A stretch of 19,607 nt of DNA, taken from assembly GCA_964058845.1 (NCBI GenBank), contig CAXKVR010000182.1, positions 1 through 19,607 of the forward strand, read 5' to 3'. The position numbers and the translations under genes are program-made. Of the stretch, positions 8,105-16,588 are shown in pieces. Each line of letters opens with the position of its first letter. Within the stretch, counting starts at the first letter, position 1. This stretch comes from Carex sylvatica. Taxonomy: Eukaryota > Streptophyta > Magnoliopsida > Poales > Cyperaceae. A model generated the notes under the pieces. It worked only from the letters and a program-made list of their open reading frames with translations, searched no databases and was not told the DNA's origin.

Positions 8105-8152
8105 GTAAATTAGATTTACTGCTTTGATATGAAATGTATAAATTAGATTTAT
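8105..8152 (+). repeat. twin TAAAT-TAG-ATTTA hairpins
   Basis: GTAAAT-TAG-ATTTAC (8105-8119) and ATAAAT-TAG-ATTTAT (8138-8152) share loop and stem core with the hairpins at 7396 and 7480 but have a different closing base pair: G-C and A-T here, T-A at 7396. Each is followed by a GCTTT phrase. Retention of pairing through base change is the notable feature. Confidence 0.7.
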
Positions 8153-8166
8153 CGCTTTCAAAGGAA

Positions 8167-8240
8167 CCGTGAAAGAACGTGATGTCAAAGAAAGATTTGT
8201 GCAGGAACTCACCTTTGTCTTTCTGGCAGACGACTTTCAC
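8167..8240 (+). other. leader stem-loop with CGTGAAAG/CTTTCACG arms
   Basis: Outer arms CGTGAAAG (8167-8174) and CTTTCACG (8233-8240), inner arms AGAAAGA (8188) and TCTTTCT (8217). It has the same overall plan as the hairpins at 7600 and 7833: about 8-bp outer stem, inner GAAAG/CTTTC stem, then CGTGTCC. The outer arm letters are changed in both strands. Confidence 0.65.
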
Positions 8241-8280
8241 GTGTCCGTAAGAATGTCTAAAGTCAGTTACAAGAACTGAC

Positions 8281-8397
8281 TGCTTAACAAAGCTAAGCAT
8301 GTGAAATAGATTTTGATGCCGAAGGAATACGGAGGGTGGACACCCCTGGAATGTTTCCTGACATATCTATTTTAAAGATTGCTGGCACTGTTAAGCA
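8281..8397 (+). other. leader copy of the U5 stem-loop module
   Basis: Positions 8314-8365 repeat the LTR core at 7078-7128 (shared phrases AAGGAATACGGA and GGAATGTTTCCTGACATA). The enclosing arms are unrelated to those in the LTR, AAATAGAT/ATCTATTT (8304, 8365) instead of AGGATTAAA/TTTAATCCT, and a further outer stem TGCTTAAC/GTTAAGCA (8281, 8390) closes it. The apex also changes in concert (AGGGTG-GA-CACCC). A module copy, not a gene. Confidence 0.7.
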
Positions 8398-8975
8398 TAA
8401 ACACCAACCCATTAATTAAGTAATATGCCCTTCCTACTCTATCCTCCTCACATCATTGTTCATTGGTTGACGGGTCTTGCTCAGCAAGCGTCGCCTTTTA
8501 CCTTTGGTGGTCGAGGGTTATGTCCGACATATCAAACCAAATAGAGTGAGGTTACTTACCAATGATTTCCAAAACAGTTTTGGGCTTGGGGCAAAGTCTT
8601 CGTTAAAAACACGTGATGTTTTAACGAAACCAAGAATCACAAGAAGATGTGATTAGCAAGTTTGCTTACCTGAAAATAACTAATGGCTGAGTCATGCGTA
8701 AAAGCTGGCTTGTACATTAATGAAGATAGGGATCTTGGTCCTACTACAAATGGGAATAGAACAAAATTGTAGTGGGAGTTTTATTATTTGAATAAAGCAT
8801 TACATGAACAAAGCTAAAAATCTTTACATTTTAACGTTGTAGAACATGACTAAATGAAACGTCTTTCTCATTACGTTCCTTACTCGAAAAGAAAGACACA
8901 CGTAAGAAAAAGGAATATGTTCTGAATACACCGGTCCCTACTAAAATAGTAGAGAGCAGCTCTATCAGTACTCAC

Positions 8976-9361
8976 ATGCTTCGTAGGACAAGCAATGTTG
9001 AGAAGCTGAAGAAGCTTAACTGTTCGTTGAGCCACGAGTTGGACACGGACATTATCCTGAACTCACTTCCTCCCAGCTATTCGGGGTTCATCGTGAACTC
9101 CCATAAGCATGGGATGGATAAGAGCTTGCAGGAGCTCCAAGGGATGATTGAGGGTCAAGGATGGGGACATAGAGAAGAGCTCTCATGTCTTCATGATCCA
9201 AGAAGGTGGGAGGAAGATCAAGAAAGCGAAAAAGGAAAACGGCTACTAAGTACAAAGGCAAAGGGAAGCAGGTTCTTAATCAGAACACTCCCAAGATAAA
9301 GTTCTCTGCTTTCTATGACTGCTATTACTATAATAGCAAGAGTCACTGGAAGAGAAACTGC
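8976..9361 (+). pseudogene. copia gag remnant (C-terminal half and zinc knuckle)
   Basis: LSHELDTDIILNSLPPSYSG and GMDKSLQELQGMI (about 9030-9155) match the conserved C-terminal part of plant copia Gag, the protein that forms virus-like particles and packages element RNA. The frame shifts near 9200. The next frame holds basic sequence and the nucleocapsid zinc knuckle at 9320-9361. That knuckle is CYYYNSKSHWKRNC: the second Cys of the C-C-H-C set is Tyr, so it should not bind zinc normally. The N-terminal half of Gag is absent upstream. The ATG at 8976 is simply the first in the open stretch. Confidence 0.85.
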
Positions 9362-9574
9362 CCGAGGTATCTGGAAGATCTGAAATCTGAGAGAGACTCA
9401 GAAGTTTCAGTCTCTGGTATCAATGATATTGAAGTTAATGTTGCGACCTCTTTTAATAATTTGGTATTGAATACCAGATCATGTGCTCATATTTGTATGA
9501 ATATGCACGCACTAATAAATAAGAGGAAGTTACGCAATAAGGAAGTACAACTCCGAGTTGGAAACGGAGCATGA
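9362..9574 (+). pseudogene. copia aspartic protease remnant, active site mutated
   Basis: In frame with the zinc knuckle, the motif around 9467-9490 reads NTRSCAHICMNM where copia proteases have a DTG active-site triad followed by S/C-x-H-I-C. Both Asp and Gly are replaced (N-T-R). It continues to LRVGNGA, a strongly conserved protease segment, then ends at a TGA (9572-9574). The rest of the domain (9575-9735) is recognisable only as fragments such as LYLPSGLV in another frame and contains several stops. Protease would cut the Gag-Pol polyprotein; this one cannot. Confidence 0.8.
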
Positions 9575-9734
9575 GTTGCAAGCCGTTACAGTCGGTATGA
9601 TAGAGTTGTATTTGCCTAGCGGGCTTGTAAATGGAATTAGAAAATGTATATTTTGTTCCAAGCATTTCCAGAAACATCATTTCAATCTCGTGTTAAGAGA
9701 TGAATGATTTCTCTTTTGTTATAAAAGATAATAG

Positions 9735-10277
9735 ATGTCTATTTATAAAATTGAGACATATTATGGATCCTCTTGTATGATGAATGATCTATATATATTG
9801 GAAATGAACAAACCCGTGTTTAACATCAATAACAAACGACTCAAAGCATCTCATGAAAGTACGACTTACATGAGGCATTGTCGCCTTGGTCATATAAATG
9901 AGAAACGCATCAAGAAGTTACAAGAAATTGGATTTCTTGATAGATTTGATCTTGAATCAATTAAACACGTGCGAATCTTGTTTACATGGAAAAATGACCA
10001 ATGTGTCTTTCTCCAAAAGGGGCGAAAGGGCAAGTGACTTATTAGGTATTATATACACGGATGTATGTGGACCTATGAGTACTTGTGCAAGAAACAGTTA
10101 TTACTACTTTATCACGTTTACTAATGATTTCAGTAAATATGATTATGTCTACTTGATTAGACATAAGTCTGAATTCCTTGAAATTCTCAAAGGATTAAAG
10201 GGTCCTTGCAATGAAAGACTTCAGAAGGAACTCTGCTTTGGTCTTTCCGGCATCTCTTTAATCCTTGGCTCAAGACT
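9735..10277 (+). pseudogene. copia integrase N-terminal half (pre-integrase and first catalytic Asp)
   Basis: RHCRLGHINEKRIKKLQ (about 9870-9925) is the gag-pre-integrase HH motif. Its CC partner (CESC, 9970-9981) lies in the next frame, so a frameshift falls within the HHCC zinc domain. Downstream ASDLLGIIYTDVCGPM contains the first Asp of the DDE triad (codon 10060), then YYYFITFTNDFSKYDYVYL. The frame is then broken by a hairpin insert at 10201-10274. Integrase joins element DNA to the host genome; this copy could not make the protein. Confidence 0.88.
10190..10274 (+). repeat. 74-bp hairpin insert in the integrase gene
   Basis: Skipping 10201-10274 makes the integrase reading frame continuous and of normal spacing between the conserved RHKSE and EVENQL segments, so these 74 bp are an insertion. 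The insert ends with CTTTAATCCTT (10256-10266), the exact complement of AAGGATTAAAG just before it (10190-10200). Inside are GAAAGAC/GTCTTTC (10213, 10241) and CAGA/TCTG. The arms match those of the U5 stem-loop at 7060-7143 (TTTAATCCTTGG is shared over 12 bp) and the interior aligns loosely with it, including TTTCC-G-CAT. It is best read as a diverged copy of that LTR module. Splicing as a mini-intron would leave a stop, so I do not favour that. Confidence 0.75.
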
Positions 10278-11846
10278 GAAGTAGAAAATCAACTAAACAA
10301 AAGTATTAAGGCCTTACGATCGGACCGTAGAGGCAATTACTTGTGTTATGAGTTTAAAATGTACTTAAAGAAATGTGAGATAGTCTCACAGCTCACACCT
10401 CCGGGGACACCGCAATGAAACGGTGTTTCTGAAAGAAGGAATCGAACTCTGCTTGACATGGTTCGTTCCATGATGAGTAACACCACTCTTCCAAAATCAT
10501 TTTGGGGACAGGCACTAGAAACTGCCGCACGAACAGTAAATATGGTTCCATCTAAGTCAGTAGAAAAGACTCCGTACGAGTTATGGTTTGGAAAATCTCC
10601 AAATATGTCTTATCTTAAAATATGGGGTTGCGAAGTATTTGTCAAACGCCCGACGTCTGGCAAGCTTGATCCCAAATCTGACAAATGCTTTTTCGTAGGA
10701 TATCCTAAGGAAACGAAAGGATATTACTTCTATTACCAGTCCGAGAACAAATTAGTTGTTGCTCGTCATGGTGTATTTTTGGAGAATGAGTTTCTCACAA
10801 AAGGAAGTAGTGGGAGTAATGTAATACTTGAAGAAATTCAAGATACATCACACAATACAATATCTGAACCAGATCAGATAATCCCACCACTTGATACTTC
10901 GGCTGATGAGCATCTGGGAGTACCAAATCCACAAGTAGCTGTGGAAGAGGTTCTAGTCCCGAGCTCAAGTACTTCAACGCAAGTTGAAGTAGAACTGGAT
11001 CCGCATACAGTTGTGGATCAAGTTCGACAGCCCGAAGAACAAGTGCTACGTAGGTCAACAAGGACAGTCCATGCACCTGAGAGGTACTTGGGACTGCACG
11101 AGGTCTCAGTTTTTGATACTGAAGATCCTCTGACCTATGCGGAAGCAATGGATAGACCCGACTCTGATAAATGGCTAAAGGCCATGAGATCCGAAATACA
11201 GTCCATGTATGACAACACGGTCTGGAACCTAGTTGTACCACTTGATGGGGTGAAACCCATAGCTAACAAGTGGGTTTTTAAAAGAAAAACAGACATGGAT
11301 GGTAGTATGACTGTATACAAAGCACGGCTTGTAGCGAAAGATTTCAAACAAATTCTCGGCGTAGATTATGATGAAACTTTCTCGCCTGTAGCTATGTTTA
11401 AGTCAATTCGGATACTCCTAGCAATTCCCGCATTTCATGATTATGAAATATGGCAAATGGATGTCAAAACCGCCTTCTTAAATGGAAATTTAGAAGAGGA
11501 TGTGTACATGACACAGCTTGAGGGTTTTGAAGATCCGAAGAATGCTGGGAAGGTATGCAAGCTTCTGAAATCCATTTATGGATTGAAGCAAGCATCACGG
11601 AGTTGGAATCTTCAATTTGACGAAGAAGTCAAAAAGTTTGACTTCGTCAGATGCGAAGAAGAACCGTGTGTGTACAGGAAAACTAGTGGGAGTGTCATCG
11701 CTTTTCTAATCTTATATGTAGATAACATACTCTTAATCGGAAACGATATTCCTCTGTTGGAATTAGCCAAGTCTTCATTTAAGAAAGTCTTAACAATGAA
11801 GGACTTGGGTGAGACTGTCTATATACTAGACATAGAGATCTACTGA
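10278..11846 (+). pseudogene. copia integrase C-terminal half and reverse transcriptase
   Basis: One frame runs from EVENQL to a stop at 11844. It holds the second and third residues of the integrase DDE triad, Asp (10323, in ALRSDR) and Glu (10431, in GVSERR). Between them is a TGA at 10416 where Trp is expected. From 10458 on it is open for 462 codons: end of the integrase core, ETKGYYFY, a variable linker, then RT from about 11200 (NKWVFKRKTDMDGS, QMDVKTAFLNGNL with the first catalytic Asp at 11460, SIYGLKQASRSW). The catalytic YVDD box reads YVDN (11715-11726), losing an essential Asp. It ends MKDLGETVYILDIEIY. RT would copy the RNA into DNA; this one should be inactive. It is the best-preserved part of the element. 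Confidence 0.93.
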
Positions 11847-12520
11847 GATAGATCGATTTGACTCATAGGATTGAGTCAAAGCATGTACATTGACAAAGTG
11901 TTGAATCGGTTCAACATGCAGGATTCCAGAAGGGGATTCCTGCCAATGAGTCATGGTGTACAGCTTAGCAAGACTCAGTGTCTTTCGATAACTGATGAGC
12001 AAAAGAGCAATGAGTAGAGTACCATACGCTTTGGCTATGGACTCTATCAAGTACGCCATGTTGTGCACTCGCCCTAATAACTCGTACACTTTGAGTGTGA
12101 CGAGTAGATATCAGGCTAATCCATGCTTGGAACATAGGAATACTTCCAAGAGAGTTTTTGGATCAAAAGTTTCTTAACAAACTTAGAGTGGTTCCAAGTG
12201 TTCAAGGCTCTGTGGACCTCTATTGAGACAACAATAGAGCTATAGCTCAGGCCAAGGAACCGAGAACGTACTCGAGATCCAAACGTGTTCTATGACATTA
12301 TCACCTAAAACGAGAGATCGTAAACATAATAAGATGATTATAATTAATTATAAAAGATATAATTAATATAAAGGTAAAGTAAAGATTTGTAAAAATTGAC
12401 ACAATCAGCAACACAGCTGATCCACTCACGAGAGCCTCTTACTCAAGCCATGTACCAGATACATACTGCTTCTATGTGCTTAAAACACATAGGAGATTGG
12501 CTATGAGGTTTTCTTAAAGA
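11847..12520 (+). pseudogene. RT tail and RNase H remnant, core deleted
   Basis: Past the stop the same frame continues as SMYIDKVLNRFNMQDSRRGF, then YAMLCTRPNN and SVTSRYQANPC (about 12050-12123), the usual sequence between RT and RNase H. The central RNase H portion, which carries the catalytic TDAS and EAEY motifs, is missing. The next recognisable pieces are AIAQAKEPR (about 12238-12264), RSKRVL, REIV, KVKIC, ADPLTRA (about 12418) and HIGDWL near 12488, spread over several frames. Two more stops lie at 11862 and 12015. RNase H removes the RNA template; no activity is expected here. Confidence 0.85.
12326..12372 (+). repeat. U3-like AT-rich patch inside the RNase H remnant
   Basis: Forty-seven bp between the REIV and KVKIC coding pieces resemble the LTR at 6206-6254: both read ATA-TTAAGATG-TTATAATTAATTATA and then TATAATTA-AT-ATAAA, about 80% alike with small gaps. 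The shared TATAATTAATTATA is a perfect 14-bp palindrome. It interrupts the coding order and appears to be an insertion. AT-rich composition makes chance similarity possible, but 14-15-bp identical blocks in the same order argue against it. Confidence 0.5.
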
Positions 12521-12588
12521 TCTGCGAGATCTTTTTAGAATATTAGAGATTCGTATAAGTAGGACCTACAATGATTGGCTCCTAGCTT

Positions 12589-12599
12589 AAGTGAGAGAT
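12589..12599 (+). other. polypurine tract (plus-strand primer)
   Basis: AAGTGAGAGAT directly before the 3' LTR. Plant copia elements usually carry AAGTGGGAGATTG here; one G to A change is seen. It would prime second-strand synthesis. Confidence 0.85.
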
Positions 12600-13926
12600 T
12601 GTTAGTTTGTAATAATCTAGAAGTCAATAATACGATAAATTATCATAAAGCTTTGTTCATGAATTGAGTGATTAAATAAACTGTCATTTTGTTGCCTTGA
12701 ATATTATTACATTTATGAATCATTCCTTTATCTGACTAGAGTCAATAACTGGAATTGTGAAACTTCATAATATAGATGTTATATATTCTTAAAAGTCACT
12801 AACCGAGGTAATTAGCAGGAACACTAATTAACCGTTACAAGGTTAGTATGTGGATTAAAAGATGGTCAAGTTTTACAGACCACTGACAAGAGATGTCATT
12901 TTAATCACATAGATACATGTTCTAGGAACATGGTATTTGACAGACCCCGAATGAAACATTAAATGGAATTGTGTATGTGTCATTAATGTTTTCATTCAGT
13001 GTTAAGTTCTAAAGTATGAGGTATTCATCTTTCCTACTAAGAGATGTGTATGTGTGATTGTTATCTAACGCTGTCGGTAAAACGCAATTATAACGGTAGC
13101 TTTTCGGTACACATAGCTTAGCTGAGGTAGTGATGGTTTACCAAAAGTACTATTGTCCCTCGTATCTCTATACGAGCTATAGCATCACTGGGCCCCTTGA
13201 TAGAGTAAGATTATCTGCTAGCGGTATAATTACAAGAGTAATTATATTTGATAATCTGCTCAAGATCAAGAAAAGATTAAGTTTGCAAGGATGACACACA
13301 CCTACCTTGAAACTGATCTGATAGCTATGAGACGAAAGAACTGACACGAGTAAAATAGTTTACTGGATCGTGATATTGTACAGTACAGCATCATCTGTGT
13401 AATTGGATGGTCATGACGCGTTATGCCAGATGCCTCTCATGATTATAGAAGTTAAAACAGTTTTAATTCTATTTACCAACATAACACAGATCCTATTGGG
13501 TCACACCGTATAGGAGCTAATCGGAGAATCTTATTGATTAATTATAAATTGATTATAATTAATATTAAGATGGTTATAATTAATTATACGTGTTATAATT
13601 AAATTATAAATGTCATATAAATTGGCAAAGCAAAAACAAAAGGTTAATTTATAAACGTACCCGTTACGTTGTATAAAAGTTACCGAAACAACAAACCGCA
13701 AGAAATATAATTGTTCAGAATAATTATACGGATGTTAAATTAAATTTGGGCCAAGGGCATTTTGGTCTTTTTACACATGACATGTCATCATCCTTATCCA
13801 CATGACATGTCATCATCCTTATCCATTCAATGGCATTTCCGTAAATGGCATTTTGGTAAATGGCATTTCCGTAAATGGCATTTTGGTAAATGGCATTTCC
13901 GTAATTCCTAAACCTCCTCAAATGCC

Positions 13927-13934
13927 TATAAATA
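13927..13934 (+). promoter_or_regulatory. TATA box of the 3' LTR
   Basis: Exact counterpart of the 5' LTR TATA box. From here transcription would read out into the hAT 3' exon and its flank. Confidence 0.7.
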
Positions 13935-14204
13935 GAGGGGTGAGGGTAGAGAGAAAAGTTGCTAATTCACATCGTATCGGATTGTCAGATCGATTCGAGT
14001 TTCTATTTTCTCTCTTTTTCGGTTGCGGTAGTTTACGGGATTCGGGATTCGGAAATAATAGATTTGCGAAAGTCGCGGTATTTTTGTTTTTGCTTATTAG
14101 TGAATCAGAATAACTGCGGGTCGTGAATAGTGTTATTTCATCCTTTTCTCGGTGAATAGTGTTTTTGCAGAAAACCGCGGTTTACGGTATTTCTGGCAAT
14201 AAGA

Positions 14205-14210
14205 AATAAA
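14205..14210 (+). terminator. candidate polyadenylation signal in the 3' LTR
   Basis: AATAAA lies about 280 bp downstream of the LTR TATA box (5' LTR counterpart 6849-6854). It is the only canonical hexamer noticed in the expected R region, and would end the genomic RNA if used. Plant signals are loose, so this is tentative. Confidence 0.3.
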
Positions 14211-14585
14211 CCGCTCTCTGGTTAGTCCTGGTGGATAACCGATAGAGGTATCACACGTGTGATACTCCGAGACGAGTCATTCCCTGGTGTAGCTTTTCTC
14301 GCTCGGTCTGCTTTCCAATCAGAATTTGGAAACAAGGTATATACAAGTTATATTAATCTATTTAACTGGTAAGTAGATTAATGTTTTAGAAATCAATTAT
14401 GGAGTAGATCTGTAAAAGGATTAAATAGGGTTCTGATGTCAAAGGAATACGGAAGGTGGACCCCTTGGAATGTTTCCTGACATACCCCGTTTAATCCTTG
14501 GATTAAGATTAGAAGTAAAATTTTTGTTTTACGTTCTTTCCGCACTTAATCAAATCAATGGGTTTGAACTGTCAAAACCCCAACA

Positions 14586-14590
14586 GTTTT
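14586..14590 (+). repeat. target-site duplication, right copy (GTTTT)
   Basis: Partner of 5239-5243. The Cys-Phe codons of the hAT gene straddle the two copies. Confidence 0.95.
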
Positions 14591-14806
14591 AGTTCGGCGA
14601 ATAGGATCCTCTCTGATAAATGCAGTAAGTTGGGTGCACATGTTTTTGAGAGACTTGTGTGCTTGAAAGATTATATTGATGCTGAAAATCGCAAGCAACA
14701 TCAAGATCAACAAGCATCATCATCCGAAGTCGATACTGAAGAAAGCAGTATCGAGACGCGGCTCGAGGCAAATTCAGATTCAGACGGTGCAGAAGAGAAC
14801 GAATAA
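14586..14806 (+). pseudogene. hAT transposase, 3' part (dimerisation domain end)
   Basis: Continues the frame broken at 5243: FSSANRILSDKCSKL, then HVFERLVCLKDYID, which is the second half of the hAT C-terminal dimerisation motif. A hydrophilic tail rich in Ser, Glu and Asp follows, ending at TAA (14804-14806). This segment itself has no stops. It cannot be expressed as part of the transposase because the 9.3-kb copia element separates it from the rest, although LTR readthrough could transcribe it. Confidence 0.9.
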
Positions 14807-15366
14807 TGGTATATGAATTAGAACTTCTATATAGATAGTGTCGGTATAAATTTTTAATATTTTTTAATCTTTATGGTTATTTTTTAAATTATAAATTTCT
14901 AAACATTTCAATTAGTTTTTAAATTATTTATTTTAAAGAAGAATTACTAACAAAAAAAAGTTATAATTCCGTCTATGTTATTTTACATAACCGGTCCCAA
15001 GTACGGAATAAAGGAGGAGGGTAACTTTTATTTTTTAATCTATTGTTTTAAAATAATTCATAATTATTTTTAAAGTAATTGATTTTAAAACTTTTTTATT
15101 TATATCTTGTTATTTTAAAGTAATTGAATTAAGATATTTTAAAGTAATTGATTTAAGTAATTAATTTAGGCAATATTATTTTAAAATAATTAGTAATTTT
15201 TATTTATATTTTATTATAACAAAATTTATTGAGTTCAAATATACAACCATGTCAAATGAATTTTTGTTTGAATGAATTTAAATTTATAATTTATTGTTTT
15301 ACAAAGAAAAAAAATAGAAAAAAGCAGAAAACAACAGAAAAAAAAGAAGAAAAAAAGAAAAAAAAA
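14807..15366. other. hAT 3' flank, AT-rich with short repeats
   Basis: No gene. Positions 14810-14895 are repeated at the right edge of the window (19522-19607). TTTTAAAGTAATTGA occurs exactly three times (15068, 15113, 15137). An A-rich, purine-only-like stretch fills about 15303-15367. Confidence 0.6.
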
Positions 15367-15540
15367 TCCGAACCGGACAGCCCTGCCTCTACCCGGAATG
15401 CCCTACCTCCGAACCCGAGATGGGCACGGGTTTGAAACGGACAGGGCATGATTTAAAAAAAAAAACCGTACTACCCGTCCCGTTGTACCCGTGTACACGT
15501 GTTGCCTGTGCCTATGTCCGTGCCCGTTTACAAAACACTA
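15367..15540. repeat. C-rich CCCG-repeat block, hAT subterminal-like
   Basis: Repeated CCCG phrases (TACCCG, ACCCGTCCCG, GTACCCGTGTACACGTG, CCGTGCCCGTTTAC) stand out from AT-rich surroundings. Blocks of GGGTACGGG or CCCGTACCC repeats are common near the ends of plant hAT elements, so this may mark the 3' end of the hAT element upstream. I could not find the matching 5' terminus or an 8-bp target duplication. Confidence 0.4.
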
Positions 15541-16588
15541 TTCCATGACACTTTAGGCCTTGTGGTCACCAATAATAATTCCTAGCATGTGATTGAAGTT
15601 CATTTTAAGTAAAGATGTGGTCAAGTATTTTAATATAAATATTTACAAAAAAAAAAAAAAATTGGAGTTTCGTATGATCTCTCACGTGTTAGTTCTTATA
15701 TGTGGTAAAATTTATTGTGAATGATTTAATTGCTGTGTTTCTTGAATCACGGTACATATATTTTGTTCAATAATTAAATTTATGACAACTCTATAGCACA
15801 GATGACTAGAAAAGACTAAAAAATCATAATACCTTTTCATGGATTTACTAAAAATTCTCTAAAGAATTCAATAGCTCGTGAATCTTCATTTAACCATCGG
15901 TAACTTTAGCATGGTGTCCGAGAACACTCCTTTTACTAAACTTTCTTGTTTCATATTTGAAATTCAGTGTTTTCTAATGAATTCATAATTTCATATCATC
16001 ATCTAAGGTAATATCGTATTTATGTTTTAGATCAGGTTCATCTGATCAGAATATACATAAATATTAAAGAAATTACGTACATTTCAGCCATATAAATATT
16101 AATGGTCCCGTGTATTATTGATAAGTAAACCGGGGAAACAATTTAAATAGTATTTTTTTTATTTAATATTGTAATACCGTTTACTGATAAGTAACTCAAT
16201 ATTGGTATAGTAAATATTCTATGGACTGTATCCGGTTTTTCATCAGGAGGGTGCACGGGATTAATTTATTTGGTGCAACGACAACTTAAAAATTTGTTTG
16301 AAAATTCGTGTAAAATCGTTATTTATAAAACAAATATTTTTAATTGGTGATACGGTTCATTCATTTGAAACGGAAATGATTAATAGTTAAATATATATTA
16401 CTCATGTTTAAAAAAATCGTTACTGATATATAAATGAGCAATTGGGTTAGATCGTCTTTAATTTCACAATAATACATTAATGCTAAATTAATGATGGTTA
16501 CATTTAAAGTAATGAAAACATGCACATGTATTTTGTTTGGGGGAAAATAAATTTTCAATTTTAAAAATAAAAACGTTTTTTTTTTTTT
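15541..16588. other. AT-rich intergenic region, nothing recognised
   Basis: No coding, RNA gene or repeat recognised, apart from homopolymer A/T runs (15646-15660). Confidence 0.5.

Larger units (their letters stand above)
7243..8975 (+). other. long untranslated leader, no gag start
   Basis: About 1.73 kb between the primer site and the first gag-like codons contains no sequence resembling a copia gag N-terminus. It is built of tandem duplications and hairpins: AAGTTATAACTT (7274), ATCGGTTT/AAACCGAT (7311, 7345), GAAATGTAAA/TTTACATTTC (7432, 7444), AGTCAGTT-5-AACTGACT (about 8260), TTCGTTAAAA/TTTTAACGAA (8599, 8619), AATCACA/TGTGATT (8635, 8648), ACTACAA/TTGTAGT (about 8739, 8767), GTCTTTCT/AGAAAGAC (8861, 8890). 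Several hairpins are followed by GCTT(T). The gag N-terminal half has been lost or replaced by this material. Confidence 0.75.
5244..14585 (+). mobile_element. Ty1/copia LTR retrotransposon, full-length but defective (9342 bp)
   Basis: Order of parts: 5' LTR (5244-7229), tRNA primer site (7231), long structured leader (to 8975), gag remnant, protease, integrase, reverse transcriptase, RNase H remnant, polypurine tract, 3' LTR (12600-14585). Integrase precedes reverse transcriptase, which defines copia and excludes gypsy. LTRs begin TG and end CA, and a 5-bp target duplication flanks the element. LTRs differ at 6 positions by direct comparison (5731/13087, 6165/13521, 6728/14084, 6784/14140, 6823/14179, 6939/14295), all transitions and no indels. 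The polyprotein is broken many times and cannot be functional. Long LTRs and pol sequence are reminiscent of the Angela/Tork side of plant copia elements, but the lineage is not determined. The element lies in the same orientation as the hAT gene it interrupts. Confidence 0.97.
12600..14585 (+). repeat. 3' long terminal repeat (1986 bp)
   Basis: Second LTR, offset by exactly 7356 bp throughout, about 99.7% identical to the first by eye. It follows the polypurine tract and ends at CAACA before the GTTTT target duplication. All internal LTR features (25-bp and 15-bp tandem repeats, TATA, stem-loops) recur at +7356. Confidence 0.97.

Noticed and set aside
10202..10274. GT...AG boundaries around the integrase insert, suggesting a mini-intron
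   Set aside because: Removing GT to AG puts a TGA in frame right after the junction; a 74-bp insertion without splicing fits the conserved spacing better, and 73 nt would be a very short plant intron.
10795..11241. 148-codon open frame on the minus strand
   Set aside because: Shadow of the pol frame; no independent similarity or composition.
11857..11881. Hairpin TTTGACTCA/TGAGTCAAA near the end of RT
   Set aside because: The sequence corresponds to ordinary conserved coding (LIGLSQS) with a point mutation, so the pairing is coincidental and not counted with the stem-loop modules.
5443..14585. CRISPR array or prokaryotic system
   Set aside because: Repeats are LTRs, leader duplications and hairpins of a plant retroelement; no regular repeat-spacer pattern or cas genes.
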